Positions 22,620 through 30,968 of a stretch of DNA of 64,000 nt are shown here, piece after piece (positions within the stretch are counted from its first letter, which is position 1; each line of letters starts with the position of its first letter). The notes below the pieces were generated by a model. That model was given only the letters and a program-made list of their open reading frames with translations. It was not told where the DNA came from and made no database searches. This DNA is from CAZADA01 sp964568975 (GTDB taxonomy: Bacteria; Pseudomonadota; Alphaproteobacteria; Caulobacterales; Maricaulaceae). The stretch lies in contig CAZMSO010000006.1 in assembly GCA_964568975.1 (NCBI GenBank), forward strand, positions 1-64,000. Reading direction: 5' to 3'. The position numbers and the translations under genes are program-made.

Positions 22620-25600
22620 ATGATCGCCTCCGTGAGCGAACCCACCACCACGCCCCCCTGCGATCAGCACGCGCTGACCACGCCCCGGCCGCGGCGCGGT
22701 TTTGCTTGGGCGCGCGCGCTGCGGCGTCGGCTGGCGGGGGCGGCGGGGTTTGCTCTTCTTGTGTGCGCGGCCGCGGGCGCGGCGCGCGCGGAGCCGGTGT
22801 CAGTGCGCGTGCGTGACGAGGCTGGCCACACCCGCCTCGAACTGACGTGGCCGGAAACAAGCGCCGGGGCCGTGCGCGCCGCGGCGAGCGTGGAGAACAA
22901 TGTTTATGTCGCGCGCTTTGATCGCCCCGCCCAATTTGATCCCGCGACCTTAGCGGAGGCCTCAGACCGGATCGCCATCGCGCGCTTAGACCCAGACCAG
23001 CGGACGTTGCGCCTCGCTTTGCGCCGGCCCGTGCGCGCGACGGTCTCCACGTCCTATAATGTGGTGGGCCTTGATCTGGTGGATCCCGACGCCCCGGATC
23101 CGCCGCCCGTCGTTTCCGCCCGCGAGCGGGCTGAACGCCAAGCCGCCGCTCGCCGGGCGCAGGAGCTCCGGCGCGCGCAAGCCGAAAGCGAGGCCGCCGC
23201 CGCTCCCGCGCCGCCTTTGCCGCTGAAAGTGCGCGCTGCGGAAGCCGCGGAATACACGCGCATTGTGTTTGATTGGACGCGCCCGGTGGACTTCGCACTC
23301 GAGACGGAGCCCGAGCGCGCCGTGGTGCGGTTCGCCGCCGACGCCGCGCCGGACCTGACCGCGCTGTCCGTGATTCCGCCCCGGGGCGTGCGCGCGGCCT
23401 CTGCGACGCGAGACGGCGGCCGCTTGGCGGTGACGTTGGACATCGCGCCTGAATACGCTGTGCGCGCATGGCGCGATGACGCGCGGGTGGTGGTGGACGT
23501 CTACCCCAGTGCGCCGGCTGCGCCCGCCGTCAGCGACGCTGAGGCCGTCGCCGCGCGCGCGCAAGCGCCCGCCGCCGCACCCGAACCGGCGGCTGCGCCG
23601 GTGGTGGCGTCTGCGCCGCCGCAAGGACCCGTTCGCGCGGAGGTCACGCGTCTCGTCAATGGCGTGAGCGCGGCGTTTGCGTGGCCCGCGCCCGTGGGCG
23701 CGGCCGCGTTCCGTCGCGGCGACAGCGTGTGGATCGTGTTCGACGCCCCTGCGGAGCTTGACGTGCGCGGCTTTCAAGTTGCGGACGCGCGCCTCATCCA
23801 AGGCGGCGAGACGGTGCGTGGGCCGGACCACGCGGCGGTGCGCCTCGATGTGAGCCCGGGGGTGCAAATCGCGGCCGACCAGGGGGGCGCGCGGTGGGTG
23901 TTTACGATCGCGGAGGCGCGGTCCGTTGCGCCCGCGCCGGCGGCGGTGCAGCGCTTGTCGCGCGCCGGCGAGCCGGGGCGGGTCCGCGTCGGGCTGGCGG
24001 GCGCGCGTCGGGCCTTGGGGCTGGTGGACCCAGTGCTCAATGATCGGCTTTTGATTGTCACCGCCGAGGCCCCCGCACGCGGCGTGTTCACTGAGCGGCG
24101 TTATCTGGAGATGACTGTGCTCGCGAGCGCTCATGGGATTGTCGTCGAACCGCGGGCCGATGACCTGACCGCGACGGTGGAGGCCCAAGCGGTGATCCTG
24201 TCGCGTCCCGGCGGTCTGACATTGAGCCCGAACCGCCCGATCGGATCGGGCGAGGAGGTGCTCGCCACGGCGTCCCCGGGCTTTGTGGACTTCGCCGGCC
24301 TCGCCGCGCCGCCGGGGGGGTTTGCGGACGCGTACGCCGCGCGCATAGAGGCCGCCGCCTTGGCGGACGCGCCGGCAGAGCTCTTGCTTGAGGCGGCGCA
24401 TTTCTTGCTCGCCCATGATCTCGCCGCGGAGGCCTTGGGCGCGATCGCTGAGGCGCTTCGGACCGACCCCTCCTACATCAACGACCCGCGGCTGCGGGCC
24501 TTGCGCGGTGTGGCGCACGTGATGCTGGACCGGCGGGCGGACGCTGCGCGCGATTTCGCGATCCCCGCCTTGGCGTCGGATCCCGCGACAGCGCTGTGGC
24601 GCAGCCGCCTGGCGGTGACGGAGCATGACTGGCGCACGGCCCGGCGGGCCTATCTTGCTGGTGAAGAGGCGCTTTATCTCTATCCGCCCGAGCGCGCGGC
24701 CCGGTTTATGACCGATGGCGCGCGCGCGGCGCTGGAGCTGGGCGACGCCCCGGCGGCTCTCGCTTTGGCGGAAGAAGTGCTGCGCAATGAGGTGTCAGAG
24801 CCAGTGCGCCTGCGCGCGCGGCGCGTCGTGGCCGATTATCACGAGCGGCTGGGCGACCTCGAGACGGCGTTGGCGGTCAATCGCGAGCTGGCGGCGGCGG
24901 CTTATCCCCCGCTGGAGGCGGCGGCGCTATTTAACATTGTGCGCTTGGAGCGCGCGCTGGGCGACGTCACGCCTGAGGAGGCGATTGAGCGCTTAGAGCA
25001 GCTGCGTTTGCGCTGGCGAGGCGATGATGTGGAGCTCGCCGTGGCCCACGAACTGGCGCGGACCTACCGCGAGGCGGGCGACACCCGCGCCGGCTTGATG
25101 CTCATGCGCACAATCGTGAAGCGCTTTCCCGAGCACCCCTTGACGCGCGCGATCGCCATCGACATGGCCGACACCTTCCGCGCGATGTTTTTAGATGACG
25201 CTGGCGACGCCACAGATCCGATCGAGGCGCTGGCGCTTTGGTATGAGTTTCGCGATTTGACGCCGGTCGGCGCTGATGGGGACCGTTTAATCCGGCGTTT
25301 GGCCGACCGGCTGGTCGACTTTGACTTGCTGCCCCAGGCTGCGGAACTCCTTCAGCACCAAGTGGACAACCGGCTGCGCGGGGCGTCGCGGGCGCTAATC
25401 GGGACTGATCTCGCCGCGCTTTATTTGATGGATCGCAATCCGGAAGCGGCGCTGCGCGTCATCGCCGACACCCGCATCGCCCGGCTGCCGGAGGCCGTGA
25501 ATCGCGAGCGACGACTGGTTCAAGCGCGCGCGCTGGCGGAGCTGGGCCGCTATGACCACGCCTTTGAGCTTCTGTCGATAGACCGCAGCACGCCGGCGGC

Positions 25601-26036
25601 CCGCCTTCGCGCCGACATCGCCTGGCGCGCGCAAGACTGGCCGAAGGCGGGGCGTTTGTTGGCCGACAGCTTGGGCGACGCCTGGCGCACGCCGGCGCCG
25701 CTCACCGCCGATGAGACCAGCCGCGTGCTGCGCGCGGCCGTCGCGCTGACGCTGGCGGGCGATGAGGCCGCGCTTGAGGCGCTGGAGGGGCGCTATGGCG
25801 TGAAGATGGCGCGCAGCGGCCAGGCCGCGGCGTGGTCTCTGGTGACGGCCGAGACGCGGCCTGAGGGCGTGCGCTTAGAAGATCTCGCGCGCGAGATCGC
25901 CGCGGAGGACACCGTCCAAGCCTTTGTGCGGGAGTTCCGCGCCCGCCGCGCCGCTGACGACGCCCAAGCTGAGGCTCAGGCGGAGGCCTCGGCGGCGAGC
26001 GAGGCGGCGGCTCAAGCGGCCGGCGGCGATGGCTGA
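22620..26036 (+). CDS. Large exported TPR protein with AMIN-like N-terminal repeats
   Basis: A 1138-residue protein with an N-terminal signal (about residues 28-57, ending AGAARAEP). Three short beta-rich repeats (about residues 58-110, 200-290 and 340-400) have the pattern TRLELTW / TRIVFDWTRPVDF / VSAAFAWPAPV, resembling AMIN domains that bind envelope polymers. From about residue 570 to the end it is helical with TPR-type pairs (LAAEALGAIAEALRTDPSYIN...). Its place after the fliL-fliM operon suggests an envelope role in flagellation, but the sequence does not identify it. No strong ribosome site lies before the ATG at 22620. Confidence 0.65.
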   Translation: MIASVSEPTTTPPCDQHALTTPRPRRGFAWARALRRRLAGAAGFALLVCAAAGAARAEPVSVRVRDEAGHTRLELTWPETSAGAVRAAASVENNVYVARFDRPAQFDPATLAEASDRIAIARLDPDQRTLRLALRRPVRATVSTSYNVVGLDLVDPDAPDPPPVVSARERAERQAAARRAQELRRAQAESEAAAAPAPPLPLKVRAAEAAEYTRIVFDWTRPVDFALETEPERAVVRFAADAAPDLTALSVIPPRGVRAASATRDGGRLAVTLDIAPEYAVRAWRDDARVVVDVYPSAPAAPAVSDAEAVAARAQAPAAAPEPAAAPVVASAPPQGPVRAEVTRLVNGVSAAFAWPAPVGAAAFRRGDSVWIVFDAPAELDVRGFQVADARLIQGGETVRGPDHAAVRLDVSPGVQIAADQGGARWVFTIAEARSVAPAPAAVQRLSRAGEPGRVRVGLAGARRALGLVDPVLNDRLLIVTAEAPARGVFTERRYLEMTVLASAHGIVVEPRADDLTATVEAQAVILSRPGGLTLSPNRPIGSGEEVLATASPGFVDFAGLAAPPGGFADAYAARIEAAALADAPAELLLEAAHFLLAHDLAAEALGAIAEALRTDPSYINDPRLRALRGVAHVMLDRRADAARDFAIPALASDPATALWRSRLAVTEHDWRTARRAYLAGEEALYLYPPERAARFMTDGARAALELGDAPAALALAEEVLRNEVSEPVRLRARRVVADYHERLGDLETALAVNRELAAAAYPPLEAAALFNIVRLERALGDVTPEEAIERLEQLRLRWRGDDVELAVAHELARTYREAGDTRAGLMLMRTIVKRFPEHPLTRAIAIDMADTFRAMFLDDAGDATDPIEALALWYEFRDLTPVGADGDRLIRRLADRLVDFDLLPQAAELLQHQVDNRLRGASRALIGTDLAALYLMDRNPEAALRVIADTRIARLPEAVNRERRLVQARALAELGRYDHAFELLSIDRSTPAARLRADIAWRAQDWPKAGRLLADSLGDAWRTPAPLTADETSRVLRAAVALTLAGDEAALEALEGRYGVKMARSGQAAAWSLVTAETRPEGVRLEDLAREIAAEDTVQAFVREFRARRAADDAQAEAQAEASAASEAAAQAAGGDG

Positions 26037-26107
26037 CGGCGGCTAAGGCGACGCCCGCGTCCAAGGGGCGCCGCGCCCGCGGCCTCCGCCAAGGCGAGGG
26101 GATCGCC

Positions 26108-26749
26108 TCAGCGCCCGCCGTGCTCCATCGCCAACTCCGCCCACGCGACAAAGCGCAAAGGGCCGGGGTCGCGGACCCCGAAGGGCCAGCACGTCACCAG
26201 CGCCAAGCGCGGCGGGCCGCCATCGTCCGGCACAATGCCGGAGCGGTCATGGCGCACGACCTCGGTGTGGGTGACTGTAAAGCGCAGCGCCGCGCCGTCG
26301 GGGCGCAATACCTCCACCGCGTCGCCGGGGACGATGTCGCGCAGGAAAGCGAAGTCGGTGTCGCGATGCGCGGCGATCACCGCCACGCCGGGCGCGCCGG
26401 GCTCTGCGGTCTGGGCGAGCCAGGCTGGGCCGAAGGCCATCGCCTCCCCGCCGGCTTCATGGAGAACGACGGCATGGGCGGTGTGATCCGGCGCGGTCAG
26501 GCGCGCCACCGGCCAGGTGTCGGCCCAGGGCCAAGGCTTCGGCGTCGGTTCGCCGTCGACCGCACGGGCCCACGCGCTGTCAATCAAACGCCCGGCGAGG
26601 CCGGCTTTCGCGTCCGGCGCCAGCGCGCGCGTCCCATAGCCCCCGGCCAGCAGCAGCAACGCCAGTCCCGCCAGCCCAAGGCCGGGCGCCCACGCGGCGG
26701 GAATGACGAGGCTGGCCGCCCGCCCGCGGCCGGCGCGCGCGACGCTCAT
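26108..26749 (-). CDS. Class GN (marine proteobacterial) sortase
   Basis: A 213-residue membrane-anchored cysteine transpeptidase. One N-terminal membrane segment (LGLAGLALLLLAGGYG) is followed by the sortase barrel with the catalytic triad in order: His in VIAAHRDTDFAFL, Cys in LVTCWPF and Arg in GPLRFVAW. Such Gram-negative sortases are paired with a single dedicated substrate, and the gene upstream is that substrate type. Its ATG overlaps the substrate gene stop (ATGA), so both are made from one transcript. Confidence 0.9.
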   Translation of the reverse strand: MSVARAGRGRAASLVIPAAWAPGLGLAGLALLLLAGGYGTRALAPDAKAGLAGRLIDSAWARAVDGEPTPKPWPWADTWPVARLTAPDHTAHAVVLHEAGGEAMAFGPAWLAQTAEPGAPGVAVIAAHRDTDFAFLRDIVPGDAVEVLRPDGAALRFTVTHTEVVRHDRSGIVPDDGGPPRLALVTCWPFGVRDPGPLRFVAWAELAMEHGGR

Positions 26750-29181
26750 GGCTTCGGCGTGTGGGTGCGGCGCGCGCGGGCCGCGGCCTTGGCGGCGGCC
26801 TTGCGGCGCAGCGCGACAAGACCCGCCGCCGCGGAGAGCAGAGCAAGCCCAAGCTGAGCCGCCGCAATTACCAGCTGCACACGCCGGCCGTCATGAGTGA
26901 TCCGCGCGCCCGTCACGAGCATGACGTCCCCGCCAGATGCTCCGGCGTGAGCCCGCAAACGCTGAGTCACCGCTTGCCTCAACGCCCGGTCGGCGTCCGT
27001 CAGGCCGCCGCGGGGCAAGGGCAAGCCATCCGGCTCACCCACGACTTGGCTGGGATCTTGGCGCGCGCGCAACGCCTCCAGGCGCGGGTCTGCAGGATCA
27101 AGGGCAGCTTCGCGCATAAACTCGTCGGCCGGCTCGCCGAACACTTTGCCGAAATCCCAGCCCGCCGGCAGCATGGTCGCAATTGCGCGCGACGTCAGCG
27201 GCTCGCCGGCCGGGCGCGCGGGCGTGACGTCGACCGCCACCAGGCTTGTGCGCCGCGAGACGAGGTTGAAGGCGAGCGCTGTCTCCAGCACGCCGGCGTC
27301 AATCGCGTCTTGGGGCGCGCCTTCATAGCGGCTCTCTTCGATGTCGGCGATTTTCGCGCGACCCCAAATCGCCGCCACGCCGGGCCCCTCGGCAGCGTCG
27401 GCGAGGTCGAGGTCCGCCGCCCAGCGGGTCTCGCCCAAAAGCCCTGACAGCCGCAGCGTGGCGGCGTCGGCGCTTTCGCCTGAAAGCTTGACCGCGGCGA
27501 CCACGGGCTCGCCGTCATAAAGATCGGGAAGGGGCGCGGGGTAAATCTCAACCAGGCGGCCGTCGAGGATGGCGGCGTCCAAATCGGTCATGACCGGGCG
27601 CTCCAGCGCTTCAAAGAGCGCGCCTGCGCGTTCAGCCACCTCCGCGACATCGCCGATATGGGTGAAGGTCCCGCGCCCGAGCCGGGCCGCGCGCGTCATG
27701 AAATAGCTGTTGGGCGCGGAGCCGATGCCCACCGTGAACAGACGCGAGCGCCCGAGGGAGGTTTTGATCTCTTGAAAGAGCTGCGCTTCATTGCCGATCG
27801 CGCCGTCAGTGAGGAACACCACCTGGCGCACGCGCTCGCCGTCGTCCGGCGCGCCATCGGCGAGCGCGGCCGTCAGCGCCGGCAGCATTTCAGTGCCGCC
27901 TTCGGCTTCAAGCTGGGAAACAAGGCCCTTCGCGAACCCGACATTGTCCGGCGTGGCCGCGACCGGCGCAGGGAAGGCCGCATCCAACGTGTCGTCAAAG
28001 CGCACGACGTTAAACGTGTCCTCAGGCTGCAAGCGATCCAGAGCAAGGGTAAGCGCCTGCTTCGCCTGGGTCATGGACGGCCCCGCCATTGAGCCGGAAT
28101 TGTCGATAACGAAAATCGCCTCGCGCGGTCGGCGCGGGGCGTCGGCGCTTAACGCCGCCGGCGGCGCAACCATCGCCAGTGCATATGTCGCGCCGTCGCG
28201 GACTTCTTTAAACAGCGCGGCTTGCGGCCGCCGGCCGTCCTTCGCGCGCCATGTCAACGCGAAATCGCGATTGGCGGGGACATCCCCAGTGAGCGCGACA
28301 GAGACGCGCGCGGCGTCCAGCCGCTCCACATCCACGTCGTGGTAAGGGCTTGCAATCGCGCCAAGCGGAAACCCCGCGCGCAAATTCACGCGAATGAACA
28401 CGGGCAGGCGCAGCGTGTCGGCGTCGCCTTCGCGCGCGCCGTCGCCGTCCAAGCCCGGCTCAAACGCGGGGTCGAGGACCGGCGGGCTGATCGCCTCAGC
28501 GTCGGGGACCGGCGTGCTGAGCGACAGGCCGCTGCGGCCATCGAAATCCACAGTTTGGACCACGTCCGGCCGGGGGACATAGCGCGGCCCCACGACCATG
28601 GGAAAGCGCAGCGAAAACACCCCGTCATTCAGCCGCGCCGTCTCTTGATACTCGATCTGCACGACCACCGTTTCGCCGGGACCAATGTTGGCCACCGAAT
28701 TGGTGAACATGTTCGCGCGTTGCTGCTCCACCAGGCCGGCGCGGCGGCCTTCACGGCGGGCTTGCTCATAGACGCGCCGCGCTTGCGCACGCTCTTTAAC
28801 CTGACCTTCAATGAAGCGATCGCCCACCATCACGCGCAACCGATCGACGGCCGCGTTCTCCGGCAGCGGGAAGGTATAGGTCCCCTCCACCCATTGATCG
28901 GAGGGGTTTTCAAACCGTTGCGTCACCCGCGTGCGGATGATCGGCCCCGTGACGTCCATCTCCACATCCGCGGCGACGGTGGGCGCGGTGAGGTAATGGC
29001 CCGGATGCACGGTCTTTAAGAGGAGGACGGCGTTCTCCACCTCGCTTAATCGCACCAGGCCCGGCGGCGGGCTTGTCGGCGCGGGCTCTTGGGCCGCCGC
29101 CGGCGGCGCGACGCTCAGCGCGACGACGGCCATCACGACGGCGATCACCACCAGGCGCGCGACGTTCAGTCCCATGCCCAT
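26746..29181 (-). CDS. Marine proteobacterial sortase target protein (VIT + vWA)
   Basis: An 811-residue exported protein. A signal peptide (MGMGLNVARLVVIAVVMAVVALSV) is followed by a VIT domain (about residues 45-170, with TQRFENPSDQWVEGTYTFPL) and a vWA domain with the MIDAS motif VIDNSGSM. The C-terminus has a membrane segment and a basic tail as expected for a sorting signal, but no clear LPXTG: the nearest match is LVTGA about 10 residues before the hydrophobic stretch. ATG at 29181 has AAGGAG 8 nt upstream. The neighbouring sortase is its likely processing enzyme. Confidence 0.88.
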   Translation of the reverse strand: MGMGLNVARLVVIAVVMAVVALSVAPPAAAQEPAPTSPPPGLVRLSEVENAVLLLKTVHPGHYLTAPTVAADVEMDVTGPIIRTRVTQRFENPSDQWVEGTYTFPLPENAAVDRLRVMVGDRFIEGQVKERAQARRVYEQARREGRRAGLVEQQRANMFTNSVANIGPGETVVVQIEYQETARLNDGVFSLRFPMVVGPRYVPRPDVVQTVDFDGRSGLSLSTPVPDAEAISPPVLDPAFEPGLDGDGAREGDADTLRLPVFIRVNLRAGFPLGAIASPYHDVDVERLDAARVSVALTGDVPANRDFALTWRAKDGRRPQAALFKEVRDGATYALAMVAPPAALSADAPRRPREAIFVIDNSGSMAGPSMTQAKQALTLALDRLQPEDTFNVVRFDDTLDAAFPAPVAATPDNVGFAKGLVSQLEAEGGTEMLPALTAALADGAPDDGERVRQVVFLTDGAIGNEAQLFQEIKTSLGRSRLFTVGIGSAPNSYFMTRAARLGRGTFTHIGDVAEVAERAGALFEALERPVMTDLDAAILDGRLVEIYPAPLPDLYDGEPVVAAVKLSGESADAATLRLSGLLGETRWAADLDLADAAEGPGVAAIWGRAKIADIEESRYEGAPQDAIDAGVLETALAFNLVSRRTSLVAVDVTPARPAGEPLTSRAIATMLPAGWDFGKVFGEPADEFMREAALDPADPRLEALRARQDPSQVVGEPDGLPLPRGGLTDADRALRQAVTQRLRAHAGASGGDVMLVTGARITHDGRRVQLVIAAAQLGLALLSAAAGLVALRRKAAAKAAARARRTHTPKP

Positions 29182-29557
29182 CACCGCGTCTCCTTTTCGC
29201 CAGCACCCGATCTTAGGGCTGAATCAAGCCTCTATACGGGCGACCATACACGAGCCGCCCGCGCGCGTCGCTTGCGTCCCGCCGCCCGTCGACAGATGAC
29301 GGCGAGCAGAACGCCACCCCGATATGACACGGCCGTGTCATGGCGCTTTCGCGACGGAAGCGGGGCGAGGCCGCGGCGTCGGCCCCGGCGGCGCGGCTCT
29401 ATGCGCCGCGGCGATGTTTGATCGCGCCGGCGTGACGGCGTAGCGTCTGGCCCGCCTATGAACTCTGTCGGCGGCGCGCCGGCGCCGCCGCTGACCCTGA
29501 CAGACCCTGACCAGGCGCACGCCTATGGCTTCCCTGGCGTCGTAAGGAGATCGCCTG
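29182..29557. other. Divergent intergenic region, sortase operon / aspartate aminotransferase
   Basis: This 376-nt stretch contains no supported gene. It must hold the promoters of both flanking operons. The only clear structure is the 18-bp palindrome at 29324-29341. The strong AAGGAG ribosome site of the aminotransferase gene lies at its right end. Confidence 0.6.
29324..29341. promoter_or_regulatory. Perfect 18-bp palindrome, candidate operator
   Basis: ATGACACGGCCGTGTCAT is its own reverse complement. It lies 143 nt upstream of the sortase-target start and 217 nt upstream of the aminotransferase start. The form fits a homodimeric repressor operator, for example of a TetR or GntR regulator. 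No cognate regulator is encoded nearby. Confidence 0.5.
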
Positions 29558-30799
29558 ATGACCGCTGACGCATCCATCGCCGCCCGTGAGACCATGCCCG
29601 CGCCGCTGAGCGAGGCCGTGCGCCGGGTCAAACCCTCCGCGACCATCGCGGTCACGACGAAAGCCGCGGAGCTGCGCCGGGAAGGCCGCGACGTCATCGG
29701 CCTCGGCGCGGGCGAGCCCGATTTCGACACGCCCCAGACCATCAAAGACGCGGCCGTGCGCGCGATTGCCGACGGCAAGACCAAATACACCCCCGCCGAC
29801 GGGCTCCCCGAATTGAAGGAGGCGATCGTCGCCAAATTCAAGCGCGACAACGGATTGGACTACGCCGTCGGCCAGGTGCATGTCGCGCCGGGCGGTAAGC
29901 CTGTGATTTACAACGCCTTCCTGGCGACGCTCGATCCCGGCGACGACGTGCTGGTGCCCGCGCCTTATTGGGTGTCTTACCCCGAAATGGTCCGGCTGTG
30001 CGGCGGGGTTCCCATCAGCATCGATTGCGGGCCGCAGACGGCTTGGAAACTCACGCCCGAGGCGCTTGAGGCCGCCATCTCGCCCAAAACGAAGTGGCTG
30101 ATCCTGAATTCGCCGTCGAACCCGACGGGCGCGGCCTACACGCGCGCAGAACTCCAAGCGCTCGCCGACGTGTTGATCCGTCATCCCCAGGTGTGGATCC
30201 TCACGGATGATATGTATGAACACCTCGTCTATGACGACTTCGTCTTCACCACGATCGCCCAAGTCGAGCCGCGCCTTTATCCCCGCACGCTGACGATGAA
30301 CGGCGTCTCGAAAGCCTACTCCATGACCGGCTGGCGCATCGGCTACGCCGCGGGACCTCAGGACCTGATCACGGCCATGCGCAAAGTGATCAGCCAAACC
30401 ACCTCCAACCCATGCTCGATCTCCCAATGGGCGGCGGTGGAGGCGCTCAATGGTCCCCAGGACTTCATTCCGACCAACAACGCTCTCTTCAAGGGGCGGC
30501 GGGATTTGATCGTCGCGGGCCTCAACGCTGCGCCGGGGGTGACGGCGAACACCCCGGAAGGCGCGTTTTATGTCTTTGCTGATGTCTCCCCGCTGATGGG
30601 CAAGACGTCCGCGAAGGGCGCGGCGCTTGCCGATGATGTTGCTTTCGCCACCGCGCTCTTGGAGGAGGAGGGGGTGGCGATTGTGCCGGGGTCGGCCTTT
30701 GGGCGGGCGGGCGCCTTTCGCGCGAGCTACGCCACGTCCAACGAGGCCCTGAGCGAGGCCGCCGCGCGCATCCAGCGCTTCTGCCAGGGCGTGGCGTGA
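29558..30799 (+). CDS. aspC: Aspartate aminotransferase (class I/II, PLP-dependent)
   Basis: A 413-residue PLP enzyme of the alphaproteobacterial aspartate aminotransferase (AatA, subgroup I-gamma) type, interconverting aspartate/2-oxoglutarate with oxaloacetate/glutamate. Motifs: GLGAGEPDFDTP, NSPSNPTGA, and the PLP lysine in VSKAYSMTGWRIGYAAGP. An extended N-terminus of about 15 residues precedes the family start. AAGGAG lies 8 nt before the ATG. It is upstream of pcs in the same direction; oxaloacetate and succinyl-CoA metabolism would connect it to the carbon island, but it may simply be housekeeping. Confidence 0.92.
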   Translation: MTADASIAARETMPAPLSEAVRRVKPSATIAVTTKAAELRREGRDVIGLGAGEPDFDTPQTIKDAAVRAIADGKTKYTPADGLPELKEAIVAKFKRDNGLDYAVGQVHVAPGGKPVIYNAFLATLDPGDDVLVPAPYWVSYPEMVRLCGGVPISIDCGPQTAWKLTPEALEAAISPKTKWLILNSPSNPTGAAYTRAELQALADVLIRHPQVWILTDDMYEHLVYDDFVFTTIAQVEPRLYPRTLTMNGVSKAYSMTGWRIGYAAGPQDLITAMRKVISQTTSNPCSISQWAAVEALNGPQDFIPTNNALFKGRRDLIVAGLNAAPGVTANTPEGAFYVFADVSPLMGKTSAKGAALADDVAFATALLEEEGVAIVPGSAFGRAGAFRASYATSNEALSEAAARIQRFCQGVA

Positions 30800-30968
30800 C
30801 GCTGCGCGCCGCTGAACGCGCGTGCGCAACCAGGACGAAGGGCTAAGCCTCCTCCTGGTTGACGCGCGGCGGGGCGCCCGAAAACATAAGCCTCTGAAAA
30901 CAGACACTGGCTCACACGGCGAGGCGTCAGGCCTTGACGGTGCGGCGTGGTTGAGCGGGAGCGCGCGT

